From Euonymus europaeus (taxonomy: Eukaryota; Streptophyta; Magnoliopsida; Celastrales; Celastraceae): a stretch of 64,000 nt of DNA. The DNA lies in assembly GCA_963580455.1 (NCBI GenBank), contig OY756961.1, positions 12,009,001 to 12,073,000 on the forward strand. Direction: 5' to 3'. Positions 14,701 through 26,773 of this stretch are shown here, piece by piece. Made by a program: the position numbers and the translations under genes. The notes under the pieces are model-generated. The model did not search any database. It was not told the origin of the DNA and saw nothing but the letters and a program-made list of their open reading frames with translations. Within the stretch, counting starts at the first letter, position 1, and every line of letters starts with the position of its first letter.

Positions 14701-14800
14701 TTTTTTATGTCAAATTTTATGTGTATAGGCTTCCAAGATTATTTCGATGCCAAAACACCAACTTTCAATGACAAATCGATAAAAACCATTAAAAGCTCCT
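8741..14800. repeat. About 3.2-kb (20-monomer) HOR, two tandem copies
   Basis: The interval from about 8741 to 11940 is followed by a related copy starting at about 11941, with an offset of 3200-3201 bp. Matching landmarks are the TAGGATTGTTTCG monomer (10255 and 13455), the AGTTTATAATGTTCTACTAAG monomer (10370 and 13570), the CTTCCTCGATTATTTCG monomer (10892 and 14091) and ACACCTTTCAATG (11330 and 14528). Divergence is visible but modest, and similarity fades near 14800. The partial copy at the left edge (1-4560) has the same monomer order with an extra 1121-bp duplication inside it. Confidence 0.75.
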
Positions 14801-17800
14801 CCATAGAAAGAGTTGAGCAACTTCGGACAATCAAAGTTGCTCGGTGTACACTTTTTATTGTTCTTTTATGTCAAATTTTACGAGTTTAAGCTTACAAGAT
14901 TATTTTAATGGCAAAAGACCAACTTTCTATGACAAATGGACAAAACCGTTAAAAGCTCCTCCATAGAGAGAGTTGAGCAACTTCGGACAATCAAAGTTGC
15001 TTGGTGTACACTTTTTATTGTTCTTCTATGTCAAATTTTATGAGTATAAGCTTACAAGATTATTTTGATGGCAAAAGACCAACTTTCTACGACAAATGGA
15101 AAAAACCGTTAAAAGCTCCTCCATAGAGAGAGTTGAGCAACTTCAGACAATCAAAGTTGCTCGCTGTACACCTTTTATTGTTCTTCTAAGTCAAATTTTA
15201 TGAGTATAAGCTTCCAAGATTATTTCGATGGCAAAAGACCAACTTTCTATGACAAATGGACAAAACCGTTAAAAGCTCCTCCATAGAGAGAGTTGAGCAA
15301 CTTCGGACAATCAAAGTTGCTCGGTGTACACTTTTTATTGTTCTTCTTTGTCAAATTTTACGAAAATGAGCTTCCGGGATTATTTCAATGCCAAAACAAC
15401 AACTTTCTATGACAAATGGACAAAACTGTTAAACCTCCTCCATAGAGAGAGTTGAGCAACTTCGGACAATCAAAGTTGCTCGGTGTATACTTTTTATTGT
15501 TCTTTTATGTTAAATTTTACGAAAATGAGCTTCCAGGATTATTTCGATGCCAAAACGCCAACTTTCTATGACAAATGGACAAAATCGTTAAAAGCACCTC
15601 CGTAGAGGGAGTTGTGCAACTTCGGACAATCAAAGTTGCTCATTGTACACTTTTTATTGTTCTTCTATGTTAAATTTTACGAAAATGGGCTTCCAGAATA
15701 GTTTCGATGCCAAAATACCAACTTTCTACGACAAATGGACAAAACCGTTAAAAGCTCCTCCATAGAGAGAGTTGAGCAACTTCGGACTATCAAAGTTGCT
15801 CGGTGTACACTTTTTATTGTTCTTTTATGTTAAATTTTACGAAAATGAGCTTCCAGGATTATTTCGATGCCAAAACACGAACTTTCTATGACAAATGGAC
15901 AAAACCGTTAAAAGCACCTCCATAGAGATTGTAAAGCAACTTCGGACAATCAAAGTTGCTCGGTGTACATTTTTTATTTTTCTTCTATGTTAAATTTCAC
16001 GAAAATGAGCTTCTAGGATTGTTTCGATGCCAAAACACCAACTTTCTATGACAAATGAACAAAACCATTAAAAGCTCCTCCAAAAAGAGAGTCGAGCAAC
16101 TTCGGACAATCAAAGTTGCTCGGCGTACAGTTTATAATGTTCTACTAAGTCAAATTTTACGAGTATAGACTTCCAAGATTATTTCGGTGCCAAAACACCA
16201 ACTTTCTATGACAAATGGACAAAACCGATAAAAGCACCTCCATAGAGAGAGTTGAGCAACTTCAGACAATCGAAGTTGCTCGGTGTACACTTTTTATTGT
16301 TCTAATATGTCAAATTTTATGAGTATAAGCTTCCAAGATTATTTCGATGGCAAAAGACCAACTTTCTATGACAAATGGACAAAAGCTTTAAAAGCTCCTC
16401 CATAGAGAGAGTTGAGCAACTTCGGACAATCAAAGTCGCTCGGTGTACACTTTTTATTGTTCTTCTACTTGAAATTTTATGAATGTAAGCTTCTTAGATT
16501 ATTTCGATGCAAAAACACCAACTTTCTATGACAAATGGAAAAAACAGTTAAAAGCTCCTCCATAGAGAGAGTTGAGCAATTTCAGACAATAAAAGTAGCT
16601 CGGTGTACACTTTTTATTGTTCTTTTATGTCAAATTTTACGAAAATGAGCATCCGGGATTATTTCGATGCCAAAACAACAACTTTCTATGACAAATGGAC
16701 AAAACCGTTAAAAGCTCCTCCATAGAGAGAGTTGAGCAACTTCGGACTATCGAAGTTGCTCAGTGCACACTTTTTAATGTTCTTCTATGTCAAATTTTAT
16801 GAGTATAAGCTTCCAAGATTATTTCGATGGCAAAAGACCAACTTTCTATGACAAATGGACAAAACCGTTAAAAGCTCCTCTATAGAGAGTGTTGAGCAAC
16901 TTCGGATAAATCAAATTTGCACGGTGTACTTTTTATTGTTCTTCTATGTCAAATTTTATGAGTACAAGCTTCCAAGATTATTTCGATGGCAAAAGACCAA
17001 CTTTCTATGACAAATGGACAAAATCATTAAAAGCTCCTCCATAGAGAGTGTTGAGCAACTTCAGACAATCAAAGTTGCTCGGTGTATACTTTTTATTGTT
17101 CTTCTATGTTAAATTTTACGAAAATGAGCTTCCAGGATTATTTCGATGCCAAAACACCAACTTTCTACGACAAATGGACAAAACCGTTAAAAGCTCCTCC
17201 ATAGAGAGAGTTGACCAACTTCAGACAATCAAAGTTGCTCGGTGTACACTTTTTATTGTTCTTCTATGTTAAATTTTACAAAAATGAGCATCCAGGATTA
17301 TTTCGATGCCAAAACACTAACTTTCTATGACAAATGGACAAAACCATTAAAAGCTCCTCCATAGACAAAGTTGAGCAACTTCGGACTATCAAAGTTGATC
17401 AGTGTACACTTTTTATTGTTCTTCTACTTGAAATTTTATGAGTGTAAGCTTCTTAGATTATTTCGATGCAAAAACAACAACTTTCTATGACAAATGGAAA
17501 AAAACAGTTAAAACCTCCTCCATAGAGAGAGTTGAGCACCTTCGGAAAATCAAAGTTGCTCGGTGTACACTTTTTATTGTTCCTCTATGTCGAATTTTAC
17601 GAAAATGAGCATCCGGGATTATTTCGATGCCAAAACAACAACTTTCTATGATAAATGGACAAAACCGTTAAAAGCTCCTCCATAGAGAGAGTTGAGCAAC
17701 TTCGGACTATCTAAGTTGCTCGGTGCACACTTTTTAATGTTCTTCTATGTCAAATTTTATGAGTATAAGCTTCCAAGATTATTTCGATGGCAAAAGACCA

Positions 17801-19378
17801 ACTTTCTATGACAAATGGACAAAACCGTTAAAAGCTCCTCCATAGAGAGTGTTGAGCAACCTTGGATAAATCAAATTTGCTCGGTGTACACTTTTTATTG
17901 TTCTTCTATGTTAAATTTTACGAAAATGAGCATCCGGGATTATTTCGATGCCAAAACACCAACTTTCTATGATAAATGGACAAAATCGTTAAAAGCTCCT
18001 CCATAGAGAGAGTCGAGCAACTTCGGACAATCAAAGTTGCTCGGCGTACTGTTTATAATGTTCTATTAAGTCAAATTTTACGAGTATAGGCTTCCAAGAT
18101 TATTTCGATGCCAAAACACCAACATTTAATGACAAATGGACAAAAGCTTTAAAAGCTCCTCCATAGAGAGAGTTAAGCAACTTCGGACTATAAAAGTTGC
18201 TCGGTGTACACTTTTTATTGTTCTTCTATGATAAATTTTACGAAAATGAGCTTCCAGGATTATTTCGATGCCAAAACACCAACTTTCTATGACAAATGGA
18301 CAAAACCAATAAAAGCTCCTCCATAGAGAGAGTTGAGCAACTTCAAACAATCAAAGTTGCTCGTTGTACACTTTTTATTGTTCTTCTATGTTAAATCTTA
18401 CGAAAATGAGCTTCCATGATTATTTCGATGCCAAAACACCAACTTTCTATGGCAAATGGACAAAACCGTTAAAAGCTCCTCCATAGAGAGTGTTGAGCAA
18501 CTTCGGACAATCAAAGTTGCTCGGTGTACATTTTTTATTGTTCTTCTATGTTAAATTTTACGAAAATGAGCTTCTAGGATTGTTTCGATGCCAAAACACC
18601 AACTTTCTATGACAAATGAACAAAACCGTTAAAAGCTCCTCCAAAAAGAGAGTCGAGCAACTTTGGACAATCAAAGTTGCTCGGCGTACAGTTTATAATG
18701 TTCTACTAAGTCAAATTTTACGAGTATAGGCTTCCAAGATTATTTCGATGCCAAAACACCAACTTTCTATGAGAAATGGACAAAACCGTTAAAAGCTCCT
18801 CCATAGAGAGAGTTGAGCAACTTCGGACAATCGAAGTTGCTCGGTGTACACTTTTTATTGTTCTTTTATGTTAAATTTTAAGAAAATGAGCTTCCAGGAT
18901 TATTTTGATGCCAAAACACTAACTTTCTATGACAAATGGAGAAAACCGTTAAAAGCCCTTTCATAGAGAGAGTTGAGCAACTTCGGACAATCGAAGTTGC
19001 TCGGTGTACACTTTTTATTGTTCTTCTATGTCAAATTTTATGAGTAAAAGCTTCCAAGATTATTTCGATGGCAAAAGACCAACTTTCTATGACAAATGGT
19101 CAAAAGATTTAAAAGCTCCTCCATAGAGAGAGTTGAGCAACTTCGGACAATCAAAGTCGCTCGGTGTACACTTTTTATTGTTCTTCTACTTGAAATTTTA
19201 TGAATGTAAGCTTCTTAGATTATTTCGATGCAAAAACACCAACTTTCTATAACAAATGGAAAAAAACAGTTAAAAGCTCCTCCATAGAGAGAGTTGAGCA
19301 ACTTCGGACAATCAAAGTTGCTCGGTGTACACTTTTTATTGTTCCTCTATGTCAAATTTTACGAAAATGAGCATCCGG

Positions 19379-21940
19379 GATTATTTCGATGCCAAAACAA
19401 CAACTTTCTATGATAAATGGACAAAACCGTTAAAAGCTCCTCCATAGAGAGAGTTGAGCAACTTCGGACTATCGAAGTTGCTCGGTGTACACTTTTTATT
19501 GTTCTTCTATGTCAAATTTTATGAGTATAAGCTTCCAAGATTATTTCGATGGCAAAAGACCAACTTTCTATGACAAATGGACAAAACCGTTAAAAGCTCC
19601 TCCATAGAGAGTGTTGAGCAACTTCGGATAAATCAAATTTGCTCGGTGTACACTTTTTATTGTTCTTCTATATTAAATTTTACGAAAATGAGCATCCGGG
19701 ATTATTTCGATGCCAAAACACCAACTTTCTATGATAAATGGACAAAACCGTTAAAAGCTCGTCCATAGAGAGAGTCGAGCAACTTCGGACAATCAAAGTT
19801 GCTCGGCGTACTGTTTATAATGTTCTACTAAGTCAAATTTTACGAGTATAGGCTTCCAAGATTATTTCGATGCCAAAACACCAACATTTAATGACAAATG
19901 GACAAAAGCTTTAAAAGCTCCTCCATAGAGAGAGTTGAGCAACTTCGGACTATAAAAGTTGCTCGGTGTACACTTTTTATTGTTCTTCTATGTTAAATTT
20001 TACGAAAATGAGCTTCCAGGATTATTTCGATGCCAAAACACCAACTTTCTATGACAAATGGACAAAACCAATAAAAGCTCCTCCATAGAGAGAGTTGAGC
20101 AACTTCAGACAATCAAAGTTGCTCGGTGTACACTTTTTATTGTTCTTCTATGTTAAATTTTACGAAAATGAGCTTCCAGGATTATTTCGATGCCAAAACA
20201 CCAACTTTCTATGACAAATGGACAAAACCTTTAAAAGATCCTCCATAGAGAGTGTTGAGCAACTTCGGACAATCAAAGTTGCTCGGTGTACATTTTTTAT
20301 TGTTCTTCTATGTTAAATTTTACGAAAATGAGCTTCTAGGATTGTTTCGATGCCAAAACAACAACTTTCTATGACAAATGAACAAAACCGTTAAAAGCTC
20401 CTCCAAAGAGAGAGTCGAGCAACTTCGGACAATCAAAGTTGCTCGGCGTACAGTTTATAAAGTTCTACTAAGTCAAATTTTACGAGTATAGGCTTCCAAG
20501 ATTATTTCGATGCCAAAACACCAACTTTCTATGAGAAATGGACAAAACCGTTAAAAGCTCCTCCATAGAGAGAGTTGAGCAACTTCGGACAATCGAAGTT
20601 GCTCAGTGTACACTTTTTATTGTTCTTTTATGTTAAATTTTAAGAAAATGACCTTCCGGGATTATTTCGATGCCAAAACAACAACTTTCTATGATAAATG
20701 GACAAAACCGTTAAAAGCTCCTCCATAGAGAGAGTTGAGCAACTTCGGACTATCGAAGTTGCTCGGTGTACACTTTTTATTGTTCTTCTATGTCAAATTT
20801 TATGAGTATAAGCTTCCAAGATTATTTCGATGGCAAAAGACCAACTTTCTATGACAAATGGACAAAACCGTTAAAAGCTCCTCCATAGAGAGTGTTGAGC
20901 AACTTCGGATAAATCAAATTTGCTCGGTGTACACTTTTTATTGTTCTTCTATATTAAATTTTACGAAAATGAGCATCCGGGATTATTTCGATGCCAAAAC
21001 ACCAACTTTCTATGATAAATGGACAAAACCGTTAAAAGCTCGTCCATAGAGAGAGTCGAGCAACTTCGGACAATCAAAGTTGCTCGGCGTACTGTTTATA
21101 ATGTTCTACTAAGTCAAATTTTACGAGTATAGGCTTCCAAGATTATTTCGATGCCAAAACACCAACATTTAATGACAAATGGACAAAAGCTTTAAAAGCT
21201 CCTCCATAGAGAGAGTTGAGCAACTTCGGACTATAAAAGTTGCTCGGTGTACACTTTTTATTGTTCTTCTATGTTAAATTTTACGAAAATGAGCTTCCAG
21301 GATTATTTCGATGCCAAAACACCAACTTTCTATGACAAATGGACAAAACCAATAAAAGCTCCTCCATAGAGAGAGTTGAGCAACTTCAGACAATCAAAGT
21401 TGCTCGGTGTACACTTTTTATTGTTCTTCTATGTTAAATTTTACGAAAATGAGCTTCCAGGATTATTTCGATGCCAAAACACCAACTTTCTATGACAAAT
21501 GGACAAAACCTTTAAAAGATCCTCCATAGAGAGTGTTGAGCAACTTCGGACAATCAAAGTTGCTCGGTGTACATTTTTTATTGTTCTTCTATGTTAAATT
21601 TTACGAAAATGAGCTTCTAGGATTGTTTCGATGCCAAAACAACAACTTTCTATGACAAATGAACAAAACCGTTAAAAGCTCCTCCAAAGAGAGAGTCGAG
21701 CAACTTCGGACAATCAAAGTTGCTCGGCGTACAGTTTATAAAGTTCTACTAAGTCAAATTTTACGAGTATAGGCTTCCAAGATTATTTCGATGCCAAAAC
21801 ACCAACTTTCTATGAGAAATGGACAAAACCGTTAAAAGCTCCTCCATAGAGAGAGTTGAGCAACTTCGGACAATCGAAGTTGCTCAGTGTACACTTTTTA
21901 TTGTTCTTTTATGTTAAATTTTAAGAAAATGACCTTCCAG
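19379..21940. repeat. 1281-bp (8-monomer) HOR, two nearly identical copies
   Basis: The copies are 19379-20659 and 20660-21940, offset 1281 bp (8 x 160 + 1). Almost every base read was the same, including private variants such as TTCTATATTAAATTTTACG, AAAGCTCGTCCATAG, GGCGTACTGTTTATAATG and CAGTTTATAAAGTTCTAC. Both copies end with AAGAAAATGACCTTCC. Such high identity marks one of the most recent duplications in the left arm. Confidence 0.9.
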
Positions 21941-22689
21941 GATTATTTTGATGCCAAAACACTAACTTTCTATGACAAATGGACAAAACCGTTAAAAGCT
22001 CCTTCATAGAGAGAGTTGAGCAACTTCGGACAATCGAAGTTGCTCGGTGTACACTTTTTATTGTTCTTCTATGTCAAATTTTATGAGTATAAGCTTCCAA
22101 GATTATTTCGATGGCAAAAGACCAACTTTCTATGACAAATGGACAAAAGCTTTAAAAGCTCCTCCATAGAGAGAGTTGAGCAACTTCGGACAATCAAAGT
22201 CGCTCGGTGTACACTTTCAATTGTTCTTCTACTTGAAATTTTATGAATGTAAGCTTCTTAGATTATTTCGTTGCAAAAACACCAACTTTCTATGACAAAT
22301 GGAAAAAAACAGTTAAAAGCTCCTCCATAGAGAGAGTTGAGCAACTTCGGACAATCAAAGTTGCTCGGTGTACACTTTTTATTGTTCCTCTATGTCAAAT
22401 TTTACGAAAATGAGCATCCGGGATTATTTCGATGCCAAAACAACAACTTTCTATGATAAATGGACAAAACCGTTAAAAGCTCCTCCATAGAGAGAGTTGA
22501 GCAACTTCGGACTATCGAAGTTGCTCGGTGTACACTTTTTATTGTTCTTCTATGTCAAATTTTATGAGTATAAGCTTCCAAGATTATTTCGATGGCAAAA
22601 GACCAACTTTCTATGACAAATGGACAAAACCGTTAAAAGCTCCTCCATAGAGAGTGTTGAGCAACTTCGGATAAATCAAATTTGCACGG

Positions 22690-24195
22690 TGTACACTTTT
22701 TATTGTTCTTCCATGTTAAATTTTACGAAAATGAGCTTCTAGGATTGTTTCGATGCCAAAACACCAACTTTCTATGACAAATGGACAAAACTGTTGAAAG
22801 CACCTCCATAGAGAGAGTCGAGCAACTTCGGACAATTAAAGTTGCTCGGCGTACAGTTTATAATGTTCTACTAAGTCAAATTTTACGAGTATAGGCTTCC
22901 AAGATTATTTCGATGCCAAAACACCAACATTTAATGAAAAATTGACAAAAGCTTTAAAAGCTCCTCCATAGAGAGAGTTGAGCAACTTCGGACTATAAAA
23001 GTTGCTCGGTGTACACTTTTTATTGTTCTTCTATGTTAAATTTTACGAAAATGAGCTTCCAGGATTATTTCGATGCCAAAACACCAACTTTCTATGACAA
23101 ACAGAAAAAACCGTTAAAAGCTCCTCCATAGAGAGAGTTGAGCAACTTCAGACAATCAAAGTTGCTCGGTGTACACTTTTTATTGTTCTTCTATGTTAAA
23201 TTTTACGAAAATGAGCTTCCAGGATTATTTCGATGCCAAAACACCAACTTTCTATGACAAACGGACAATCGAAGTTGCTCGATGTACACTTATATTTGTT
23301 CTTCTATGTCAAATTTTATGAGTATAAGCTTACAAGATTATTTTGATGGCGAAAGACCATCTTTCTATGACAAATGGACAAAACCGTTAAAAGCTCCTCC
23401 ATAGAGAGAGTTGAGCAACTTCGGACAATCGAAGTTGCACGGTGTACACTTTTTATTATACTTCTATGTTAAATTTTACGAAAATGAGCTTCTAGGATTG
23501 TTTCGATGCCAAAACACGAACTTTCTATGACAAATGGACAAAACCGTTGAAAGCACCTCCATATAGAGAGTCGAGCAACTTCTGACAATTAAAGTTGCTC
23601 GGCGTACAGTTTATAATGTTCTACTAAGTCAAATTTTACGAGTATAGGCTTCCAAGATTATTTCGATGCCAAAACACCAACATTTAATGACAAATGGACA
23701 AAAGCTTTAAAAGCTCCTCAATAGAGAGAGTTGAGCAACTTCGGACTATAAAATTTGCTCGGTGTACACTTTTTATTGTTCTTCTATGTTAAATTTTACA
23801 AAAATGAGCTTCCAGGATTATTTCGATGCCAAAACACCAACTTTCTATGACAAACGGACAAAATCGTTAAAAGCTCCTCCATAGAGAGAGTTGAGCAACT
23901 TCAGACAATCAAAGTTGCTCGGTGTACACTTTTTATTGTTCTTCTATGTTAAATTTTACGAAAATGAGCTTCCAGGATTATTTCGATGCCAAAACACCAA
24001 CTTTCTATGACAAACGGACAATCGAAGTTGCTCGGTGTACACTTTTTATTGTTCTTCTATGTCAAAATTTATGAGTATAAGCTTACAAGATTATTTTGAT
24101 GGCAAAAGACCAACTTTCTATGACAAAAGGACAAAACCGTTAAAAGCTCCCCCATAGAGAGAGTTGAGCAACTTCGGACAATCGAAGTTGCTCGC
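22690..24195. repeat. 753-bp HOR with a 113-bp monomer, two copies
   Basis: The units 22690-23442 and 23443-24195 are offset by 753 bp, that is five monomers minus 47 bp. Each contains a monomer in which ACAAACGGACAATCGAAG joins the end of one monomer to the dyad of the next (23263 and 24016). The deleted 47 bp lies between two GGACAA sequences, so a deletion between 6-bp direct repeats explains it. Since both copies share the same junction, the deletion came before the duplication. Confidence 0.85.
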
Positions 24196-24945
24196 TGTAC
24201 ATTTTTTATTGTTCTTCTATGTCAAATTTTATGAGTATAAGCTTCCAAGATTATTTCGATGGCAAAAGACCAACTTTCTATGAAAAATGGACAAAACCGT
24301 TAAAAGCCCCTCCATAGAGAGAGTTGAGCAACTTCGGACAATCAAAGTTGCTCGGTGTACACTTTTTATTGTTCTTCTATGTCAAATTATACGAAAATGA
24401 GCATCCGAGATTATTTCGATGTCAAAACACCAACTTTCTATGACAAATGGACAAAACCGTTAAAAGCTCCTTTATAGAGAGAGTTGAGCAACTTCGGACA
24501 ATCAAAGTTGCTCGGTGTACACTTTTTATTGTTCTTCTATGTCAAATTTTATGAGTATATGCTTCCAAGATTATTTCGATGGAAAAGACCAACTTTCTAT
24601 GACAAATGGACAAAAGCTTTAAAAGCTCCTCCATAGAGAGTGTTGAGCAACTTCGGACAATCAAAGTCGCTCGGTGTACACTTTTTATTGTTCTTCTACT
24701 TCAAATTTTATGAGTGTAAGCTTTTTAGATTATTTCGATGCAAAAACACCAACTTTCTATGACAAATGGAAAAAACAATTAAAAGCTCCTCCATAGAGAG
24801 AGTTAAGCAACTTCAGACAATCAAAGTTGCTCGGTGTACACTTTTTATTGTTCTTTTATGTTAAATTTTACGAAAATGAGCTTTCAGGATCATTTCGATG
24901 CCAAAACACCAACTTTCTATGACAAATGGACAAAATCGTTAAAAG

Positions 24946-24950
24946 CTCCT
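24946..24950. repeat. Target-site duplication CTCCT (left copy)
   Basis: The satellite reads ...TTAAAAGCTCCT and stops exactly where the LTR begins with TGATCGC. The same five bases are found at 35099-35103 right after the other LTR, where the monomer continues with CCATAGAG. Five bp is the normal duplication length for Ty3/gypsy integrases. Confidence 0.95.
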
Positions 24951-26130
24951 TGATCGCTATTTTTAATCACAAATTAAATTCGCAACTAATAATACCAACT
25001 GGTTTACCCAAACGCAAGAGTACGTGTCGATGACAGTATTTAGTGAATGGGATCGAATCACAAGGACTGTATTAACTACTAGCTATCAATTCACATGATT
25101 TAAACAAGCAATTATTAAACTAAAATCAAACTTATATTCAGAAGAAATAGATCTAGCTTCGATTTGGCGTTTCAAATACCTCCCCTAAAGAACACAGATT
25201 AATATGCAAGCACACACTTTAAGATTTTAACAATGTCAGTTAAAAGGCCTTGGTCCAGCTGCAGTCAACTAGATTTCCCTAAACAACGATCCTGACTTTG
25301 GTCCAGTTGCAAGATCTTTTCTTAACGTAGGCGTCTTGGTTTGGTCTCTCCTAAGAACATCCTAAGGTAAGCATGAGCACTAGGAAATTGACAAACGCAC
25401 AACCTAGGGTAACAATCTATCACCCAATCAGCTATGTCTATTGTTCCCAAAACTTGGATCTTACGCAAGCTCTCGTCACTTCGTCAAACACCGGGTCATG
25501 ATCAGCCGAATATGTTTAACTAACAATACCTACAATTAAGATGTTGATCAAGCATACATAATCATAGGCAATCAACTTTAAATCCAGAGAACAATAAATT
25601 AAATTCAGTCTGCTTGTCAATTAAATCTGCGAACAAGGTTTTGGTACAAGAACTTACCAAACCTAGCTAGAAAATAATTTAGCTACTCATCATAATAATA
25701 TTAAACTCCAGCATCAAAATAAACAATGTTTAATTTCAGAAAAAAAGGAGAAAATAATTGATGCTCCAATGGTGCTCTTGATCCTTCTCTAGTCTCCTTG
25801 CCTTTGATTCTTCTTGCTTTGTGTTTTCCGTCCCCCTCCCTGGTGGCTGCGTGTGTCCTTTTATTCCCTAGGGTTTCCTTCTCAAATAATGAACTTCATC
25901 ACCCAATAGAATAGCTCCCTGCCACGTCAGCTCCGAATTAAATCAAAAAGCGAAATCGCGTCCTGCGGCCGCGCCCAGGCTGCAACTTTCGGGTTCAACT
26001 CATTTCCAGCTTTTCCTTTCAAATCCAAAACCTGTTCACACAACACCAAAAAGAGGTAGAATCTATACCAATATCTATCAAAAATTTATTCTTTTAATAC
26101 CAATAATTAGGTGCTTTTCAACACCTAACA
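24951..26130 (-). repeat. 3' LTR, full length (1180 bp)
   Basis: Starts in the element sense at 26130 with TGTTAGGTGTTG and ends at 24951 with GCGATCA, giving TG...CA ends. The part 25447-26130 is repeated at 34413-35098. The part 24951-25446 has no counterpart in the window, because the 5' LTR lost it. Candidate promoter elements lie at 25921-25929 and 25857-25865. The LTR contains a NotI site at 25965-25972. No ORF of note is present. Confidence 0.93.
25857..25929 (-). promoter_or_regulatory. Candidate U3 promoter: TGACGTGGC box and TATA-like AATAAAAGG
   Basis: On the minus strand TGACGTGGC (25929-25921) lies about 60 bp upstream of AATAAAAGG (25865-25857). The first matches the Hex-type ACGT element bound by plant bZIP factors; the second is a weak TATA variant. 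The same pair is present in the 5' LTR at 34889-34897 and 34825-34833, where it would drive the genomic RNA. If used, the start would be expected near 25830 and 34800. This is motif reading only. Confidence 0.35.
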
Positions 26131-26143
26131 AAATTCCCCCAAA
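26131..26143 (-). other. Polypurine tract
   Basis: The minus strand reads TTTGGGGGAATTT immediately before the TG of the 3' LTR. A purine-rich run in this position primes plus-strand DNA synthesis in LTR retrotransposons. The T residues at its edges are typical of the flanking T-rich box, and the G run is the core. Confidence 0.85.
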
Positions 26144-26773
26144 CTGACATGTTGCTTGTCCCCAAGCAACAACCAAATCATTCAAAATCCAGCTTATACT
26201 TTAAGAAATCCATGTCTTGATTTTAAAAACAATAGCCATAATATGGACAAATAAGCTCTTCCTTAACATCACCATGAAAAAGTATCCAGCAGGAGTTGCA
26301 CTTTGTTCACTACTACTCAATATATATGAATAATGCACACCCTCACACCGATTCACACCAATTTCATGTATATGTTTGTTTCTTTTTCACTCAAGTGTTT
26401 GAATGTTAGTGTTTCTCTCATATGGATGCATTAACTGCAGCCATAAGCTTGCATGTAAACCAATACAACTACCCACTTCTAATGTGCTCCACATAGCAAA
26501 AGGAGTTGTACTTTTAAACATGGCAAAAAGGATTGGCTTAAACAAATTAGGAAAGCTAAACCAAATAGTTAATTAGAATGTCCACAGTCCAGAAAATTAG
26601 GCTATAAAAGTAGCAAAGGCAGACAAGCATAGGTGAATAAAAGGCAGTGAAACCATGCATCAAACATGTACGAAAATTAAAACAAATTGGGCAGCCAATA
26701 GGAGACTATCCTATGTCTCTAACTAGGCACCAAAATTTGCTGCCCCCATCTGTTTATTTATTTTCTTCACTCC
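26144..26773 (-). other. Untranslated region between the 3' ORF and the polypurine tract
   Basis: About 630 bp of AT-rich sequence with no convincing ORF on either strand. It lies after the stop of the 3' ORF and before the polypurine tract, so it would be 3' untranslated sequence of the element. I see no tandem repeats, tRNA or recognisable regulatory motif. Confidence 0.7.

Larger units (their letters stand above)
1..24950. repeat. Left arm of a 160-bp tandem satellite array
   Basis: Continuous head-to-tail monomers of about 160 bp, close to 156 copies, running past the left edge. The phase is easy to see from the recurring CTCCTCCATAGAGAGAG block, for example at 4280 and 4440. My by-eye consensus is exactly 160 bp and about 37% GC. 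Each monomer contains a dyad GAGCAACTT / AAGTTGCTC, the palindrome GTGTACAC, usually a HindIII site AAGCTT, and three TTC[TG]ATGNCAAA motifs. Most left-arm monomers belong to classes with 'TTACGAAAATGAGCTTCC', 'TATGAGTATAAGCTTCC' or 'TATGAGTGTAAGCTTCTTAG' in the middle. Variation between neighbours is higher than in most of the right arm. There is no coding content; short ORFs are conserved only because the monomer is. I do not recognise the family from any named satellite. The monomer length is near one nucleosome, as is common for plant centromeric satellites, but the chromosomal location is inference. Confidence 0.97.

Noticed and set aside
802..21049. Recurrent plus-strand ORFs of 60-93 codons (MDKTVKSSS..., MYTFYCSS..., MSNFTSIS...)
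   Set aside because: They are readings of two or three satellite monomers in whichever frame lacks a stop. Their similarity follows from the monomer, they shift frame with the 160-bp period, and they have no start context or domain.
1..24950. CRISPR-like repeat array
   Set aside because: The whole 160-bp unit is repeated with no unique spacers, the length is wrong, and the context is a plant retrotransposon and satellite.
24951..25446. A separate small insertion beside a 680-bp LTR
   Set aside because: 24951 begins with TG next to a perfect CTCCT duplication matching the far end of the element, and its inverse end gives the expected TG...CA pair. It is therefore the inner part of a full 1180-bp LTR that the other LTR has lost.
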